Assembly (NCBI RefSeq): GCF_000182565.1
Contig: NW_015971538.1
Span: forward strand, 1,357,447-1,421,446
Length of the DNA stretch: 64,000 bases
Direction of reading: 5' to 3'
From: Spizellomyces punctatus DAOM BR117
Lineage: Eukaryota > Chytridiomycota > Chytridiomycetes > Spizellomycetales > Spizellomycetaceae
Every line of letters starts with the position of its first letter. The first letter of the stretch is position 1. The position numbers and the translations under genes were made by a program. Positions 22,660-32,833 of this stretch are shown here, one piece after another. Under the pieces are notes generated by a model that saw only the letters and a list, made by a program, of their open reading frames with translations, was not told where the DNA came from and searched no databases.

Positions 22660-24153
22660 ATGCGGATTGATAAATGTCTCCAGAGATGGAATTCCGTGCG
22701 TGGGTATGCGGCGCCAAGAAAGAAAAAGGTGGAGGGGTTAGGAAGGGCTGGGACGAATTTGAAAATGGTAAAGAAATGAAACGTGATGCATGTCTTTTTG
22801 TGTGTGATGTTGTAGTAAAGGCTTTTTTGGAGTAGGGAATTGTGGGTATGCCCAACGTGGGGAAATCCTCATTCTTTAATGCGTTAACAAATAGTTCTGT
22901 TGCTGCCGAGGTAAACATGGTGGATTGCATTCTTTTTCTTTCGCATGTAGTCATGAACATAACATCTCTCAATTCGCAGAATTATCCATTTTGCACCATT
23001 GACCCAACAACAGCTCGCACAGCTCTACCAGACCCACGATACGACCACCTCCTCCATCTCCACAACCCAAAAACAAGTGTACCATCCTACCTCACGACAA
23101 CAGATATAGCCGGCCTCGTACGAGGTGCACACCAAGGACACGGACTCGGAAACAATTTTCTAGCACACATTCAAGCTGTGGATGGATTGTTTCATTTGGT
23201 GAGGGGGTTTGGAGGGGATGTACTTCATGTTGAGGGGAATGTGGATCCTGTGAGGGATGTTGGGATTATTAGGGAAGAGTTGTTGAAGCGGGATATAGGA
23301 GTTTTGGAAAGGGAGAGTGCGAGGAAACGGGGGGATATAGGGGTTTTGGGTCGGGTTTTGGAGTGGGTGAAAGGGGGCCAAGAGGTTCGGACGGGGAATT
23401 GGGATGAGGAGGAAGTGGAGGTGATTAACACGTTGGGACTTTTGACGGCTAAACCCGTTGTCTACTTGGTATGTTAAAGTTTGTTTGACTTTTAAAACTG
23501 ACTACGAACCAATATTTCAATACCTTCAAGTGCAACACCAGTCCCGAATCCTACATTCGCAAACAAAACCCATACCTCCCCCACCTAAAAGCCACGCTCC
23601 CAAACGACACACTCATTCCCTACTCTGGAACACTCGAAACGACACTCGCGAGTCTCCAGCCGGTAGAACGCGCCGCGTATTTGCACGATATGGCAATCAA
23701 GTACGATGCACCTGGTCCAGTCGTCTCGGCGTTACCGGGAATAATATGGGCAGGGTATAAAGCTCTTGGACTCATCAACTGTACGTATAAATATATTGAT
23801 GTTGGTTTAGATGATGGGGTGCTGAATTTTGTGTACCAGTTTTTACAGCATCGGAAAAGGAAGTTCGATCCTGGACAATTCGACAGGGAACAAAAGCTCC
23901 ACAAGCCGCTGCAGTCATTCACACCGATTTTGAAAAATCCTTTGCGGGTGTGGATGTTACGTCTTTTGACCGGGTTTTGCAAGAAGGTGTCACGGCCAAG
24001 GCAGTTCAAAGAGGAAGGGACTATGAGGTTGAGGATGGAGATGTTGTTTGTGAGTTTTCTTTTTTTGTTTGTTGGTGTTGATTTTAAGAGTTTATGTGGA
24101 TTTGTTTTCTGACTTTTGATCCAGACTTTAGAATTGCGGCAAGGAAAAAGTAG
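22660..24153 (+). CDS. OLA1: Obg-like ATPase, YchF/OLA1 family
   Basis: P-loop NTPase of the YchF subfamily, which prefers ATP and binds ribosomes. The G1 motif is GMPNVGKS, joined by splicing to NYPFCTIDPTTARTALPDPR. G3 is DIAGLVRGAHQGHGLGNNFL, followed by HIQAVDGLFHLVRGF and VDPVRDVGIIREELLKRD. The coiled-coil segment is normal, and a splice gives VVYLCNTSPESYIR. The TGS-like C-terminal domain reads LINFFTASEKEVRSWTIRQG, TKAPQAAAVIHTDFEKSFAG and YEVEDGDVVYFRIAARKK. All five introns restore phase. The first exon is uncertain: starts at 22564 or 22660 are in frame. The latter gives MRIDKCLQRWNSVRGYAAPR, an arginine-rich segment without acidic clusters that looks like a mitochondrial presequence, unlike the usual cytosolic OLA1 N-terminus. 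It is divergent from AHI1 across fewer than 170 bp. Confidence 0.88.
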
Positions 24154-24447
24154 ATTGTGAACTGAGTATAGGACGAAATACAAACATTTAAACAAGATTA
24201 TTTTTTGTTGAGAATAAACCGGGCACGGCAAGCAACATTGCGCATTACAGATCACACTATACCATCCTCTTGTTTCATTTCACGCTTTGCAATATGTTTA
24301 TCACTTGTTTGGGTCTTTTGTAAAGTAGATGGGATAAGCTGCCACGATCGCGCGTAGTGGCTTGTCAACCAAAGATCCTGTACACGCGTACAAAAAGGGA
24401 ACGTGTCCGAACTCGCAACTTTGTTGCAATCATCATACGAAAGCGAA

Positions 24448-26147
24448 ATGCCTCTAGGTAAGAAACCCAAATACCAATATGAGATAAAACATACTCACAA
24501 TATACATAGACTACAGCAAATGGGATAAACTCGAATTAAGCGATGACGAAGATTTCGAATGCCAGTACGTAAAAAACCCTCAACCCAAAGAAAACTCTAC
24601 GAGTTCTTATCCCAAAAAAACCATATAAACATTTACACATTTTTCTTTTACGCACTAGTCCAAATGTCGACAAAGCCTCCATGGTTCGCTGGCGCCAATC
24701 CGAAATCCACCGACAACGACACGCCCGAAAAGTAAAACTTGAATGCCTATCGCATGAAACCCAAATCAACACCCAAGCCCAATCCGCACTGCAAACCCTC
24801 TTAGATTCGCAAGACGCTTTATCAAAATGTCGACATCTCGTGGGTGTGGCAAAAACATGGGACAAGGAATTAACTGAAGCGTACTATAAGCGATTGGAAA
24901 TGGATTGGGATGCACGGTGGGGGCCTGTTCAACCGGATGTATTTGTCGAAGGGCGGGTTGAGTTTTCGGAGCTTTTTGGTGGTGTTTTGGAAAAGTTGGA
25001 GGGTGGGGATGTTCAGAGTGTTGTTGAGGGTGCTGTTGCGAGGATTAGGGAACGACAAAAGCTTGTGGATGATGTTGTGAGGAGGGAGGAGGAGGAGGCT
25101 AAGAAGAAGGTTACGGTGGATGATTTGAAGGAGGGGTTTAATAAGACGGTATGGGATTTTGTAGCGTGCTTTCTTGGGAATGTGCGTTTTGCTCATGTTT
25201 TTCTTGTTTTTTTTGGGAGTAGGTCATGTCTAAAAAAACCGTCAAGCCAAACGAGAAGCAGACGGTTATTGAAACGATTCATACACCCGGCAATGGAGCT
25301 GGGGCTAGCCATGTTGTATGTTTTCTTGTTTTTGTTTTGGTTCGCTCTATTGGGTGCTCATCATTCCATACGGCTGGTTCACATTAGCAGTCAAACCCTC
25401 CCCCACCACCACCGTCGGAAGAAGACGACGAGGAGGCCGACCGTATCACATACCCCCCCGCCGAGGCCTTTTCAAAAATTTCTACAATGGAACAGAGTTT
25501 TGCGTTTCTTCTCCAAAACCCTACATTGGTCTCACAACGCTATTCAGACATGATTCTCGCTGAAGCTTTTCGGAAGCAAATGGACGGACAGGATAAAGAA
25601 GCGAGACAGTGTGTCCAGCAAGCGTTGTTGTTGCAGTATTGTGCATTGTTGGGTGGAGATGGCGTACGACTGTTTTTTACCCGGTATGTCCTAAGCCTAC
25701 TCATATTGAATAACGGAAAAGCAATGATCAAACTTGTAAATTAGTCTCTCATCACCCAACCATACGGCCTCAACCATGTTCCACAAGGACGTATTAGAAA
25801 CCTACACCCGAATCCAAACCCGCGTACAAACCCTCCTCGCCGAACAATCCGCAACCCAAGCCGCCGAACGCGCCGCCCTCGAACAACGCCTCGCATCCTG
25901 TACTCGACCCGACGGAACATACTTTTTACCGATTTCAGAGGATGCGTCCGAGGAGGAACGTGAGCGATCTCGAGTGTTTGGTGAACTTGCACCGGAATTC
26001 CAGAAAGCACTGTTGTTGCAGGATGTGGATTTGATTAATGGGTTTTTGTCGAGTGTTGGGCGGGAGGAGGGGGAGAGGGTTGTGAGGTTATGTTCTGGGG
26101 TGGGGTTATTGGATCTAGAAGAAGAAGAAGAAGAGGGGGACTCGTAA
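24448..26147 (+). CDS. CDC37: Hsp90 co-chaperone Cdc37
   Basis: Recruits protein kinases to Hsp90. Six exons join in phase: 24448-24457, 24510-24564, 24659-25148, 25223-25315, 25391-25683 and 25745-26147, giving 447 residues. The N-terminus MPLDYSKWDKLELSDDEDFE is the family signature and includes the serine phosphorylated by CK2. HPNVDKASMVRWRQSEIHRQ and a long coiled coil follow, then AVEGAVARIRERQKL-type helices. The middle domain is TVIETIHTPGNG, an acidic SEEDDEEADRITYPPAEAFS and the Hsp90-binding region FAFLLQNPTLVSQRYSDMIL. The C-terminal helical domain ends in an acidic tail EEEEEGDS. It is convergent with, and only 50 bp from, the next gene. Confidence 0.94.
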
Positions 26148-26196
26148 AGGAGTTACAATCAATGTATACATTTTATTTGGAGACGCAATGGGAAAA

Positions 26197-26874
26197 CTAT
26201 GTATGTTTTTCATATTCCAACACAAGTTTCTTGTCAGTCGTAACGACCCTCCACCCAACCCTCTCCAAAACCTTGTCCAAACCCCTCGCAAAACCCCCTA
26301 ACGCATAAACCACCCAAAAATACATGAAAAACTGAATCCAAACCGTAACCCAATACCCCACTTTAGAAAACGGTTGCGGAATGACGGCACCGACGATATC
26401 CGCTGTAGGATAATAATCTTCTTGACGTGATATATAGTATTTTGTTTTCCCGTCTTCTTTTTGGATGGGTTTGAGGTGGATGATGGATATCACTCGGGCT
26501 GTTTGGGGTTTTGGTGAGGGGTAGATGATGGGACTGAATTCGTAGGATATGTCTGATACGAGTTTTGTTTTATGCGTGTTTAAATCTAAAAGTGTGTGTG
26601 TATTGTTTAAAAGTTCTGAAAAAACAAACGAAAAAAAGAAAATGTGGGGTATCTTACATAAATCATGAAAAACAAGTGTGGGAAACCGTTTATTCATCCT
26701 CCCCCACTCTAAATACACCTTTCCAAACCCATTTTGACCGGAAGCAATGAAGAATGGGTGTATGAATTCTGCGTTTGGTGTTGTGTATTTTTCAAGAGTT
26801 TTTTGGATGCTTTCGGGGTTTGTTGAGAGGAGGGTGGATACGATTTGGGGGAATTCTTTGATGGGGTTTTCCAT
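26197..26874 (-). CDS. SigF-like NTF2-like domain protein
   Basis: Uninterrupted frame of 225 residues starting MENPIKEFPQIVSTLLST. The first half fits the fungal SigF-like NTF2-like family (YTTPNAEFIHPFFIASGQNG). The later part has VSDISYEFSPIIYP, VISIIHLKPIQ, YYISRQEDYYPTADIVGAVI and a hydrophobic C-terminal helix (VTVWIQFFMYFWVVYALGGF) that probably anchors it to a membrane. No catalytic role is established for this family. An internal stretch at about 26616-26657 has good intron ends, but removing it would create a stop codon, so I leave the frame uninterrupted and mark the region KIPHIFFFSFVF as doubtful. Confidence 0.75.
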   Translation of the reverse strand: MENPIKEFPQIVSTLLSTNPESIQKTLEKYTTPNAEFIHPFFIASGQNGFGKVYLEWGRMNKRFPTLVFHDLCKIPHIFFFSFVFSELLNNTHTLLDLNTHKTKLVSDISYEFSPIIYPSPKPQTARVISIIHLKPIQKEDGKTKYYISRQEDYYPTADIVGAVIPQPFSKVGYWVTVWIQFFMYFWVVYALGGFARGLDKVLERVGWRVVTTDKKLVLEYEKHT

Positions 26875-27360
26875 TCTTTTGTGTTGAGTTGGGAGGGTTG
26901 AAGGAGGGGAGGGTTGGCAAGAATGGATTGGGATTTAAAGAAGAGTGTTTTGATGATTGCTTGGTGTGATTTCTGTAGATGCTGCGCATGTATTTAACAA
27001 AAGTGTTCCAATAGGGGTGTGAAATGATGTCATTTGTGGGATTTTCTTTTTTTGGGCACACTCGACCATGCATGGTTTTTCGACCTGTCCAACGTATTTC
27101 GTATTCCGGCAGATGACGATGTTGGCAGTTATAGTGCGGAATGCATAACACCATGCAAAAGTATCTGTAGCATCTGTAGCTATTCCCAAACTGGTTAAGG
27201 TTTTCTGGATGGACTGTTGATTTTGGTCATTTCTGCGTGATTGGAAGGACCACTTTTTTGCCATCTCCTCTTCCTCTCTGCCCATGGCTGTGTACTTTTT
27301 GGACAGAGTTCTTGTCGGCAGCAACCGAATGGGAATTCAACAAAGTTGACCTCGTCGTTA

Positions 27361-27454
27361 AGTTGCACATTAATGAAGAACACCACGTGATGTTCTCTCT
27401 CATCGTCGTCAGGTTCACGGGTAATCACGTGATGTTCTTCACTAATGTGCAACT
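27361..27454. mobile_element. Foldback (MITE-like) element, copy 1
   Basis: Left arm 27361-27391 and right arm 27424-27454 are reverse complements at 29 of 31 positions, separated by 32 nt. The inner end of each arm is a CACGTGAT-type motif, and the outer end is AGTTGCACATTA. No coding capacity and no clear target-site duplication were found. A related hairpin lies 1.9 kb downstream inside an intron, so this is probably a dispersed family. Confidence 0.7.
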
Positions 27455-27569
27455 AACTTGTGAGGAAGTGGGATGAATAGTTTTCAACCAGGAAATGGCT
27501 TGGTATTTTCGCGGATTGAGGATTTGTTGTATTGTCGATTCGGCCATATGGTTTTGGGTGATTGGAGCT

Positions 27570-28100
27570 TATGCTCTCGGCTAGATGTGCCTTGTAGGCA
27601 GTTACCGAACGGGAGTCAAACGGGACGCGAGAGCCCATTTTTTCTATTCTGCCCATTAAAGACCTACTTGTCACTCCTACAGCCGTTATTCATCACCACT
27701 TTGTTGATGCGCCTTGGGTGATAAGAAGAACTTTATGCCATCTCTTCTCGGCATGTGTGCCTTGTAAACCGGGGCCATCTGTTCTGCCCATTGAAGCCCT
27801 ACTTGTCACTCCTACAAACCGTTATTCATCACCACTTTGTTGATCCGCCTTGGGTGATAAGAAGAACTCTAGAGCCTTGTGAACGGGGGCCAAACGGGCG
27901 CGAGAGCCCATTTATCTATTCTGCCCATTAAAGCCCTACTTTCACTCCTACAACCGTTATTCATCACCACATTGTCGAGGTGATAAGGAGAACTTTATGC
28001 CATCTCTTCTCGGGTTGGGTTCCTTGTGGAGAGCCAAACGGTGGAGAGTGGCTATATTTCTATTCTGCAACATTAAAGCCCTACTTTATGCGGGGGTATA
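27570..28100. repeat. Four imperfect 135-144 bp tandem repeats
   Basis: The anchor TTCTGCCCATTAAAG occurs at 27647, 27782 (one change), 27919 and, degenerate, at 28063, giving periods of 135, 137 and 144 bp. Each unit also shares CACTCCTACAACCGTTATTC, ATCACCACTTTGTTGAT and a GATAAGAAGAACT segment. Copies differ by small indels. No open frame is shared by the units, so this is a non-coding minisatellite-scale array. Confidence 0.88.
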
Positions 28101-28117
28101 ACTTTAAACCATTTAAG

Positions 28118-28300
28118 AAAAAAAACTGTATTTCCCGATATTGTTTGGGCCACAGAACCGAAAAATCCAAAAGAAATGCCAGAGTGAAGGTCCAAAAATG
28201 CCAATCTGCGCCCCCATGTTTGTTTACAAACTAAAACCACAAAAATGTTATTTTCCGATATTCGTTTGGGCCACAGAAACAGAAAACCCCCAAAAGAAAT
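28118..28300. repeat. Tandem duplication of about 120 bp
   Basis: Two copies of a segment that includes CGATATTGTTTGGGCCACAG, then GAAA-rich sequence and CCAAAAGAAAT, begin near 28118 and 28242. They differ by scattered substitutions and small indels. The unit is unlike the array immediately to its left. Confidence 0.8.
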
Positions 28301-28822
28301 AATGATGACCCCTCTAGGAAGATGACCCTGTGCAGAAAAACGCTTTCAAATGCACTCTCAAATGGCAAGCCGACAACCAAAAAGTTTTTGAAAAATGTCG
28401 TCTGCGCCCAATTGTCGGAGTTTACCCAACTCCTTCACTCCGCACCGCCGCCCACATGAGAGCAGCATGCACAAGCAATAACACCATTTCCAACAACTTT
28501 TTTTGGAAAGGAGCGGCATAATGGCCATCCCGTTCACCTGTACTTCAAAAAAAAAGACTGCAAGCAAAAAAAAAACAAAACAAAGGACACGCTTGCAATG
28601 ACACTTCTCAGACATGCCACAGAGGGGAATGTGGGCCATGCCATGTGCTTTTGCCTTTTGGGATCTATATTCTGGTTGGTTTTGGACCATTGCTCGTTGT
28701 GGTTAAAGACCAAAAAAAAATGAGAAGACTGGCGGCGGCGGGAGGGGGAGTTGAGATGGCCCGACTCAATTCGTTGCAAAAAAAAAAAAGAACGGTTTGC
28801 AAAACGAGTTGAGGATCTCCAA

Positions 28823-28830
28823 TATAAATA
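28823..28830 (+). promoter_or_regulatory. TATA box of the peroxidase gene
   Basis: TATAAATA, 73 bp before the ATG at 28903, with a CT-rich leader in between. Spacing suits a short 5' leader. Confidence 0.6.
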
Positions 28831-28902
28831 TCTAGGTTTCCAGATGCCTTCTTCACTCTATTCAAGTTCCTCACCTCTTCACTTGTCTTTGTGTTTCTGA
28901 CC

Positions 28903-29811
28903 ATGTTGTCCTTCCTGTTTGTTCCTCTCATCCTCGGATCTCTGGCTCAAGCCGCGAGCGTTCCCGCGTGGCAAGCCCCGACAGCAGGAGATGTGCGCTC
29001 TCCCTGCCCCATTCTCAACGCGCTTGCCAACCACGGGCTCATTAACCGGAACGGTAAAGACATTACACCTGCGCAATACACGGCTGGATTGAAGACGATT
29101 GGATGCGATCCTGTCTTGTGTGGAGCGCTGGCTCAAGCTGCTCTTAACGTTATTCCGAACCGCAAGAATGAAAAGGGTGAATCTGTGTTTGGATTGGATG
29201 ATTTGAGAACGCATTTGGGGATTGAGCACGATGCCAGTTTGACCAGGTAAATCAAAAACAAAAAACTTTATAAACTATCGGCACTTCAGTCAAGAACATC
29301 CCGTGATAACACGTGGACTTGAGAGAGAATATCACGTGATGCTCTTGCGAATGTGCAGTTACTGTTATATCCACCTTTATATCGTAACTCACAGTTTTTT
29401 ATCGTTAGAAACGACTATGACCTGGACCCCAACCATGACAACTACTCTCTCAACCGCACTCTCTATGACCAACTTGTTTCATTGAGGGACCCGCAAACCC
29501 AACGCCTTGACGCAACCTCGATTGCACGGGCCCGCAAGATCCGCCAAAAGGATTCCAAGGACCGGAACCCCAAGGCAACGCTCGACAGGAAGCAGCTCGC
29601 ACTTGCGCACGGCGAAGGAGCGGCGTTCCTGATGATCATGGGACACCAGTACGGATACTCTGTTCCTGTACCCTATGCGAAAGGGTTCTTTGTGGACGAG
29701 AGGTTGCCGTTTGAAGAGGGATGGGAGCCTAGTGCCAAACCGTTGAGCTTTATGGAGTTGGGATTGAATGTGGGTGCCGTTATTGAAAAGGAGCTTACCC
29801 TCAAGAATTAG
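28903..29811 (+). CDS. Secreted heme-thiolate peroxidase (chloroperoxidase/peroxygenase family)
   Basis: Extracellular heme enzyme that uses hydrogen peroxide for halogenation or oxygen insertion. Two exons, 28903-29246 and 29409-29811, give 248 residues. The N-terminus MLSFLFVPLILGSLAQAASV is a signal peptide. The proximal motif RSPCPILNALANHGLINRNG holds the cysteine that ligates heme, and EHDASLTR|ND is the conserved metal and propionate motif, split by the intron. Further on are a Glu-containing helix (LALAHGEGAAFLMIMG) and FFVDERLPFEEGWEPS, typical of the short peroxygenase group. The length agrees with short UPOs. The natural substrate is unknown. The intron (29247-29408) contains a foldback element, and an ATCACGTGAT palindrome lies 130 bp after the stop. 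The gene sits in the repeat-rich island, which is common for secreted accessory enzymes. Confidence 0.93.
29281..29356. mobile_element. Foldback element, copy 2, inside the peroxidase intron
   Basis: The left arm (29281-29308) and right arm (29330-29356) are imperfect reverse complements, with about 22 of 28 positions matching. They share the outer GCAC and inner CACGTGAT sequences with the element at 27361. It makes up about half of the intron. Arms are more diverged than in copy 1, suggesting it is older. Confidence 0.6.
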
Positions 29812-30114
29812 AGCGTCATAGCAACCATGAGAAGAATATAGATAATGAGAATATAGAAAAAAGAAAAGAAATAGATGGGTAGAAATCAGTAAGATAGCGA
29901 TATAAAAAGTGTCTATGAGTCTGTAAAACACACAAGATCCCATATCACGTGATAAAATAAGCGATCGTGGAGAGAGAGAGTAAGAGAGAAACGCTTGACT
30001 TCAAGAGAGAGTAAGAGAAAGAGAGAAGAAGAAGAAGAGAGTAAATGAATCATAATATATAATAATAATCAATTCAACTGACTTTAACTCGCATGATTTC
30101 ATTCTCACATTCAC

Positions 30115-30390
30115 ATTCACATTCACACACACACACTCTCTCTCCCAATTGTATGTAATCTCTCTCTCTCTCTCTGTGTGTGTGTGAGTGTATGAATGAG
30201 ATTGTTCACGTTGTTTCTCTCTCTCTCTCTTTCTCTTTTTTTTTTCTTTCCTTCTCGTTCACACACACACACTCTCTCTCTCTCTCTTACTCTTACTCTC
30301 TCTCTCTCTTTTTTTTTCTTTCTTTCCTTCTCGTTCACACACACACACACTCTCTCTCTCTCTTACTCTTACTCTCTCTCTCTCTATTAC
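30115..30390. repeat. Compound CT/CA microsatellite with internal 76-bp duplication
   Basis: Alternating runs of CACA and CTCT with T-tracts. A composite block beginning CCTTCTCGTTCACACAC starts at 30250 and again at 30326, so it is duplicated with a 76-bp period. Long frames across it encode only Ser/Leu/Phe or Arg/Glu runs and are not genes. Confidence 0.92.
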
Positions 30391-30713
30391 AACAACAACA
30401 ACAAACAAACAACACACGCTTGATCATGTGACAATTCTCTCTCTTCTATTCGGAATTCATCGGATACATTACTCACGTATTCACCCGATAGTATTCGGAT
30501 AGTATCGGATTATTGTCGTTTTATTTTCATTATACACGTCATTCATGTCACATGCGCGCGCCTCACTTGTTCCCGATTCTTTCCAGGGCATAGGAACTAG
30601 GTGCACAGGGCGCTTGTTTACGATCGGGTGTTTACGGTCTCTTACTGGCATTTCCCGCATTGCCCGTTTCTTTCCTATTATTTTTTATTTTTTATTATTT
30701 CACACTTGCTTCT

Positions 30714-30721
30714 TATAAAAG
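30714..30721 (+). promoter_or_regulatory. TATA box of PEPCK
   Basis: TATAAAAG, 241 bp before the start codon. It is followed by a pyrimidine-rich leader. Confidence 0.65.
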
Positions 30722-30810
30722 GTGACTTGCTTCTCTTCCCCCCTTCTCATTGACTCGACCTTCCTTTCCCCCCCATCCAACACACACTTTTACACACACA
30801 CACGTTTTCT

Positions 30811-30906
30811 GTAAGTTGCCTGCTGGGGTTGCAGGTCACCTGCGCCATTTTTTTGTTTGTTTGTTCATATACTCACTCATCCTCTCTCTCTCTTTTCTGT
30901 TGCTAG
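30811..30906 (+). other. Probable 5'-leader intron of PEPCK
   Basis: A gtaagt donor at 30811 and a tract of CT with ttgctag at 30900-30906 bound 96 nt between the TATA box and the start codon. An alternative acceptor (ttgcag) lies near 30833. The intron is inferred from consensus only. Confidence 0.45.
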
Positions 30907-30954
30907 TCACCTCGTTGTTACAACACTCGCTTACACACACACACACATACAATC

Positions 30955-32648
30955 ATGATTGCCAACGGCCGCACAACCGGTGACGAAATTCACGACGAAA
31001 TTCACGAGGCCCTTCACACGGTCGCCCGTGTCGACTATGACAAGCCCATTATCAGGAACGCTTCCGTTCCCGTCTTGTACGAAGAGGCCCTTGAACACGA
31101 GGTTGGAACAGGTCTGACTGCCGCAGGTGCCCTCGTCACAGACTCTGGTGCCAAAAAGGGTCGCTCACCCAAGGACAAGCGTATCGTTGAGGAAGAGTCG
31201 TCAAAGGACAATGTCTGGTGGGGCCCCGTCAATGTCAAAATGTCGGAAAATGCCTTTATGGTCAACCGCGAACGCGCCATTGACTATTTAAACACGCGCT
31301 CCCGTCTCTACGTGTTTGATGGTTTTGCCGGCTGGGATCCAAAATACCGCATCAAGGTCCGCATTGTATGCGCCCGTGCCTACCACGCCCTCTTTATGAG
31401 AAACATGTTGATTCGTCCCACTGACGAGGAGCTGGCCAACTTTGGTGAACCCGACTTTACCATTTTCAACGCTGGTGAATTCCCTGCCAACCGATACACG
31501 ACCGGCATGACCTCCACCACCAGTATCTGCTTGAACTTTAAGCGCGCTGAAATGGTGATTCTGGGCACACAGTATGCCGGCGAGATGAAAAAGGGGTGAG
31601 CACCCGCGTGTAGTTTGCAAATCATTTCATGTCTTTTACTAAACTTTTTTAAAGTATCTTTACAGTGATGCACTATTACATGCCAAAGGCCGGCGTCTTG
31701 TCGCTCCACTCGTCGGCCAACGAGGGCCCCGACGGCGACGTGTCGCTCTTTTTCGGTCTCTCGGGTACCGGCAAGACCACCCTCTCGGCCGACCCCCACC
31801 GCTTCCTCATTGGTGATGATGAGCACTGCTGGTCAGACGATGGCATTTTCAACATTGAGGGAGGATGCTACGCAAAGTGCATTGACTTGAGCGCCGAAAA
31901 GGAACCCGAAATTTTCAATGCCATTCGCTTTGGCTCCGTCTTGGAAAATGTCGTTTACGACCCCGTGTCGCGCATTGTCGACTATTCCGACTCGTCAAAG
32001 ACGGAAAACACGCGTTGCGCTTACCCCATCGAGTACATTCCCAACGCAAAGATTCCCTGCGTCGGCGGCCACCCCAAAAACATTATCCTCCTCACCTGCG
32101 ACGCCTTTGGTGTCTTGCCCCCCGTGTCCAAGCTCACCCCCGAGCAGGCCATGTACCACTTTATCTCTGGCTACACGGCAAAGATTGCCGGCACGGAAGA
32201 AGGTGTCACGGAACCCCAAGCCACCTTTTCCACCTGCTTTGGCGCACCGTTCCTGGTGTGGCACCCCGTAAAGTACGCGACCATGTTGGCCGAAAAGATG
32301 CAACAGCACAAGGCGGACGCATGGCTCATCAACACGGGATGGAACGGCGGTCCCTACGGCGTCGGCAAGCGTGTTGCCCTAAAGTACTCTCGTGCCATTA
32401 TCGACGCGATCCACAATGGCGAATTGGCCAAGGCTGAATACGAAAACTATGCCACCTTTAACCTCCCCATCCCCAAGGCCGTCACGGGTGTCCCCTCTGA
32501 GATTCTCAACCCCGCAAAGACGTGGAGCGGCACCCAAGAGTCGTATGCAACGACGCTCAACAAGCTGGCCAACTTGTTTAACGCGAATTTCAAGACGTAT
32601 GCCGACAAGGCGGCTCCCGAAGTGATTGCTGCCGGTCCCCAGATATAA
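30955..32648 (+). CDS. PCK1: Phosphoenolpyruvate carboxykinase (ATP)
   Basis: Cytosolic enzyme of gluconeogenesis: oxaloacetate plus ATP to phosphoenolpyruvate, CO2 and ADP. Two exons, 30955-31595 and 31655-32648, give 544 residues, the usual length. The first exon has [39 protein letters not shown] and [20 protein letters not shown]. The splice yields [20 protein letters not shown]. The second exon holds the ATP-type kinase loop [14 protein letters not shown] and the metal site [20 protein letters not shown]. It also carries [40 protein letters not shown] and [14 protein letters not shown]. All active-site residues are present. Codon use is strongly biased to C-ending codons compared with neighbours, which fits high expression. 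A TATA box and a possible leader intron lie upstream. Confidence 0.97.
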
Positions 32649-32833
32649 GCCCGTTTTTGTGTGTGTGTGTGATGCAAGACTTTTATATAATAATATAATA
32701 TCCATATGATTTTGAAAAATATGAATTTTGTTATACACATGTTTGACGGTGAATTGTCCACGTGATACAACCGATGACGTTCGCGTTTCTTGCTGTGTAG
32801 AGGTTTTCGGGGCTCACTCACAAGCAAAAGACA

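Larger units (their letters stand above)
26875..28902. other. Repeat-rich gene-poor island
   Basis: About 2 kb without a convincing gene. It contains a foldback element (27361-27454), four 135-144 bp imperfect tandem repeats (about 27570-28100), a second tandem duplication (about 28118-28300) and several A- or T-runs. A minus-strand frame at 27285-26935 (MGREEEEMAKKWSFQSRRND) has no family resemblance and is not called. The right end holds the promoter of the peroxidase gene. Confidence 0.6.
29812..30954. other. Intergenic, microsatellite-rich, with PEPCK promoter
   Basis: No gene. From left: an ATCACGTGAT palindrome (29944-29953), GA-rich repeats (about 29970-30040), the CT/CA microsatellite (30115-30390), then the PEPCK upstream region with a TATA box and a probable leader intron. 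Confidence 0.7.

Noticed and set aside
26616-26657. Apparent 42-nt intron in the NTF2-like gene
   Set aside because: Ends look good (gtaaga, tttcag), but removing it joins T with AA to give a stop codon.
26935-27285. Minus-strand frame starting MGREEEEMAKKWSFQSRRND upstream of the NTF2-like gene
   Set aside because: No family resemblance, no splice support and part of the repeat-rich island. It may be a fragment, but I cannot support a gene.
30123-30431. Long frames rich in Ser/Leu/Phe or Arg/Glu
   Set aside because: They are translations of the CT/CA microsatellite and not genes.
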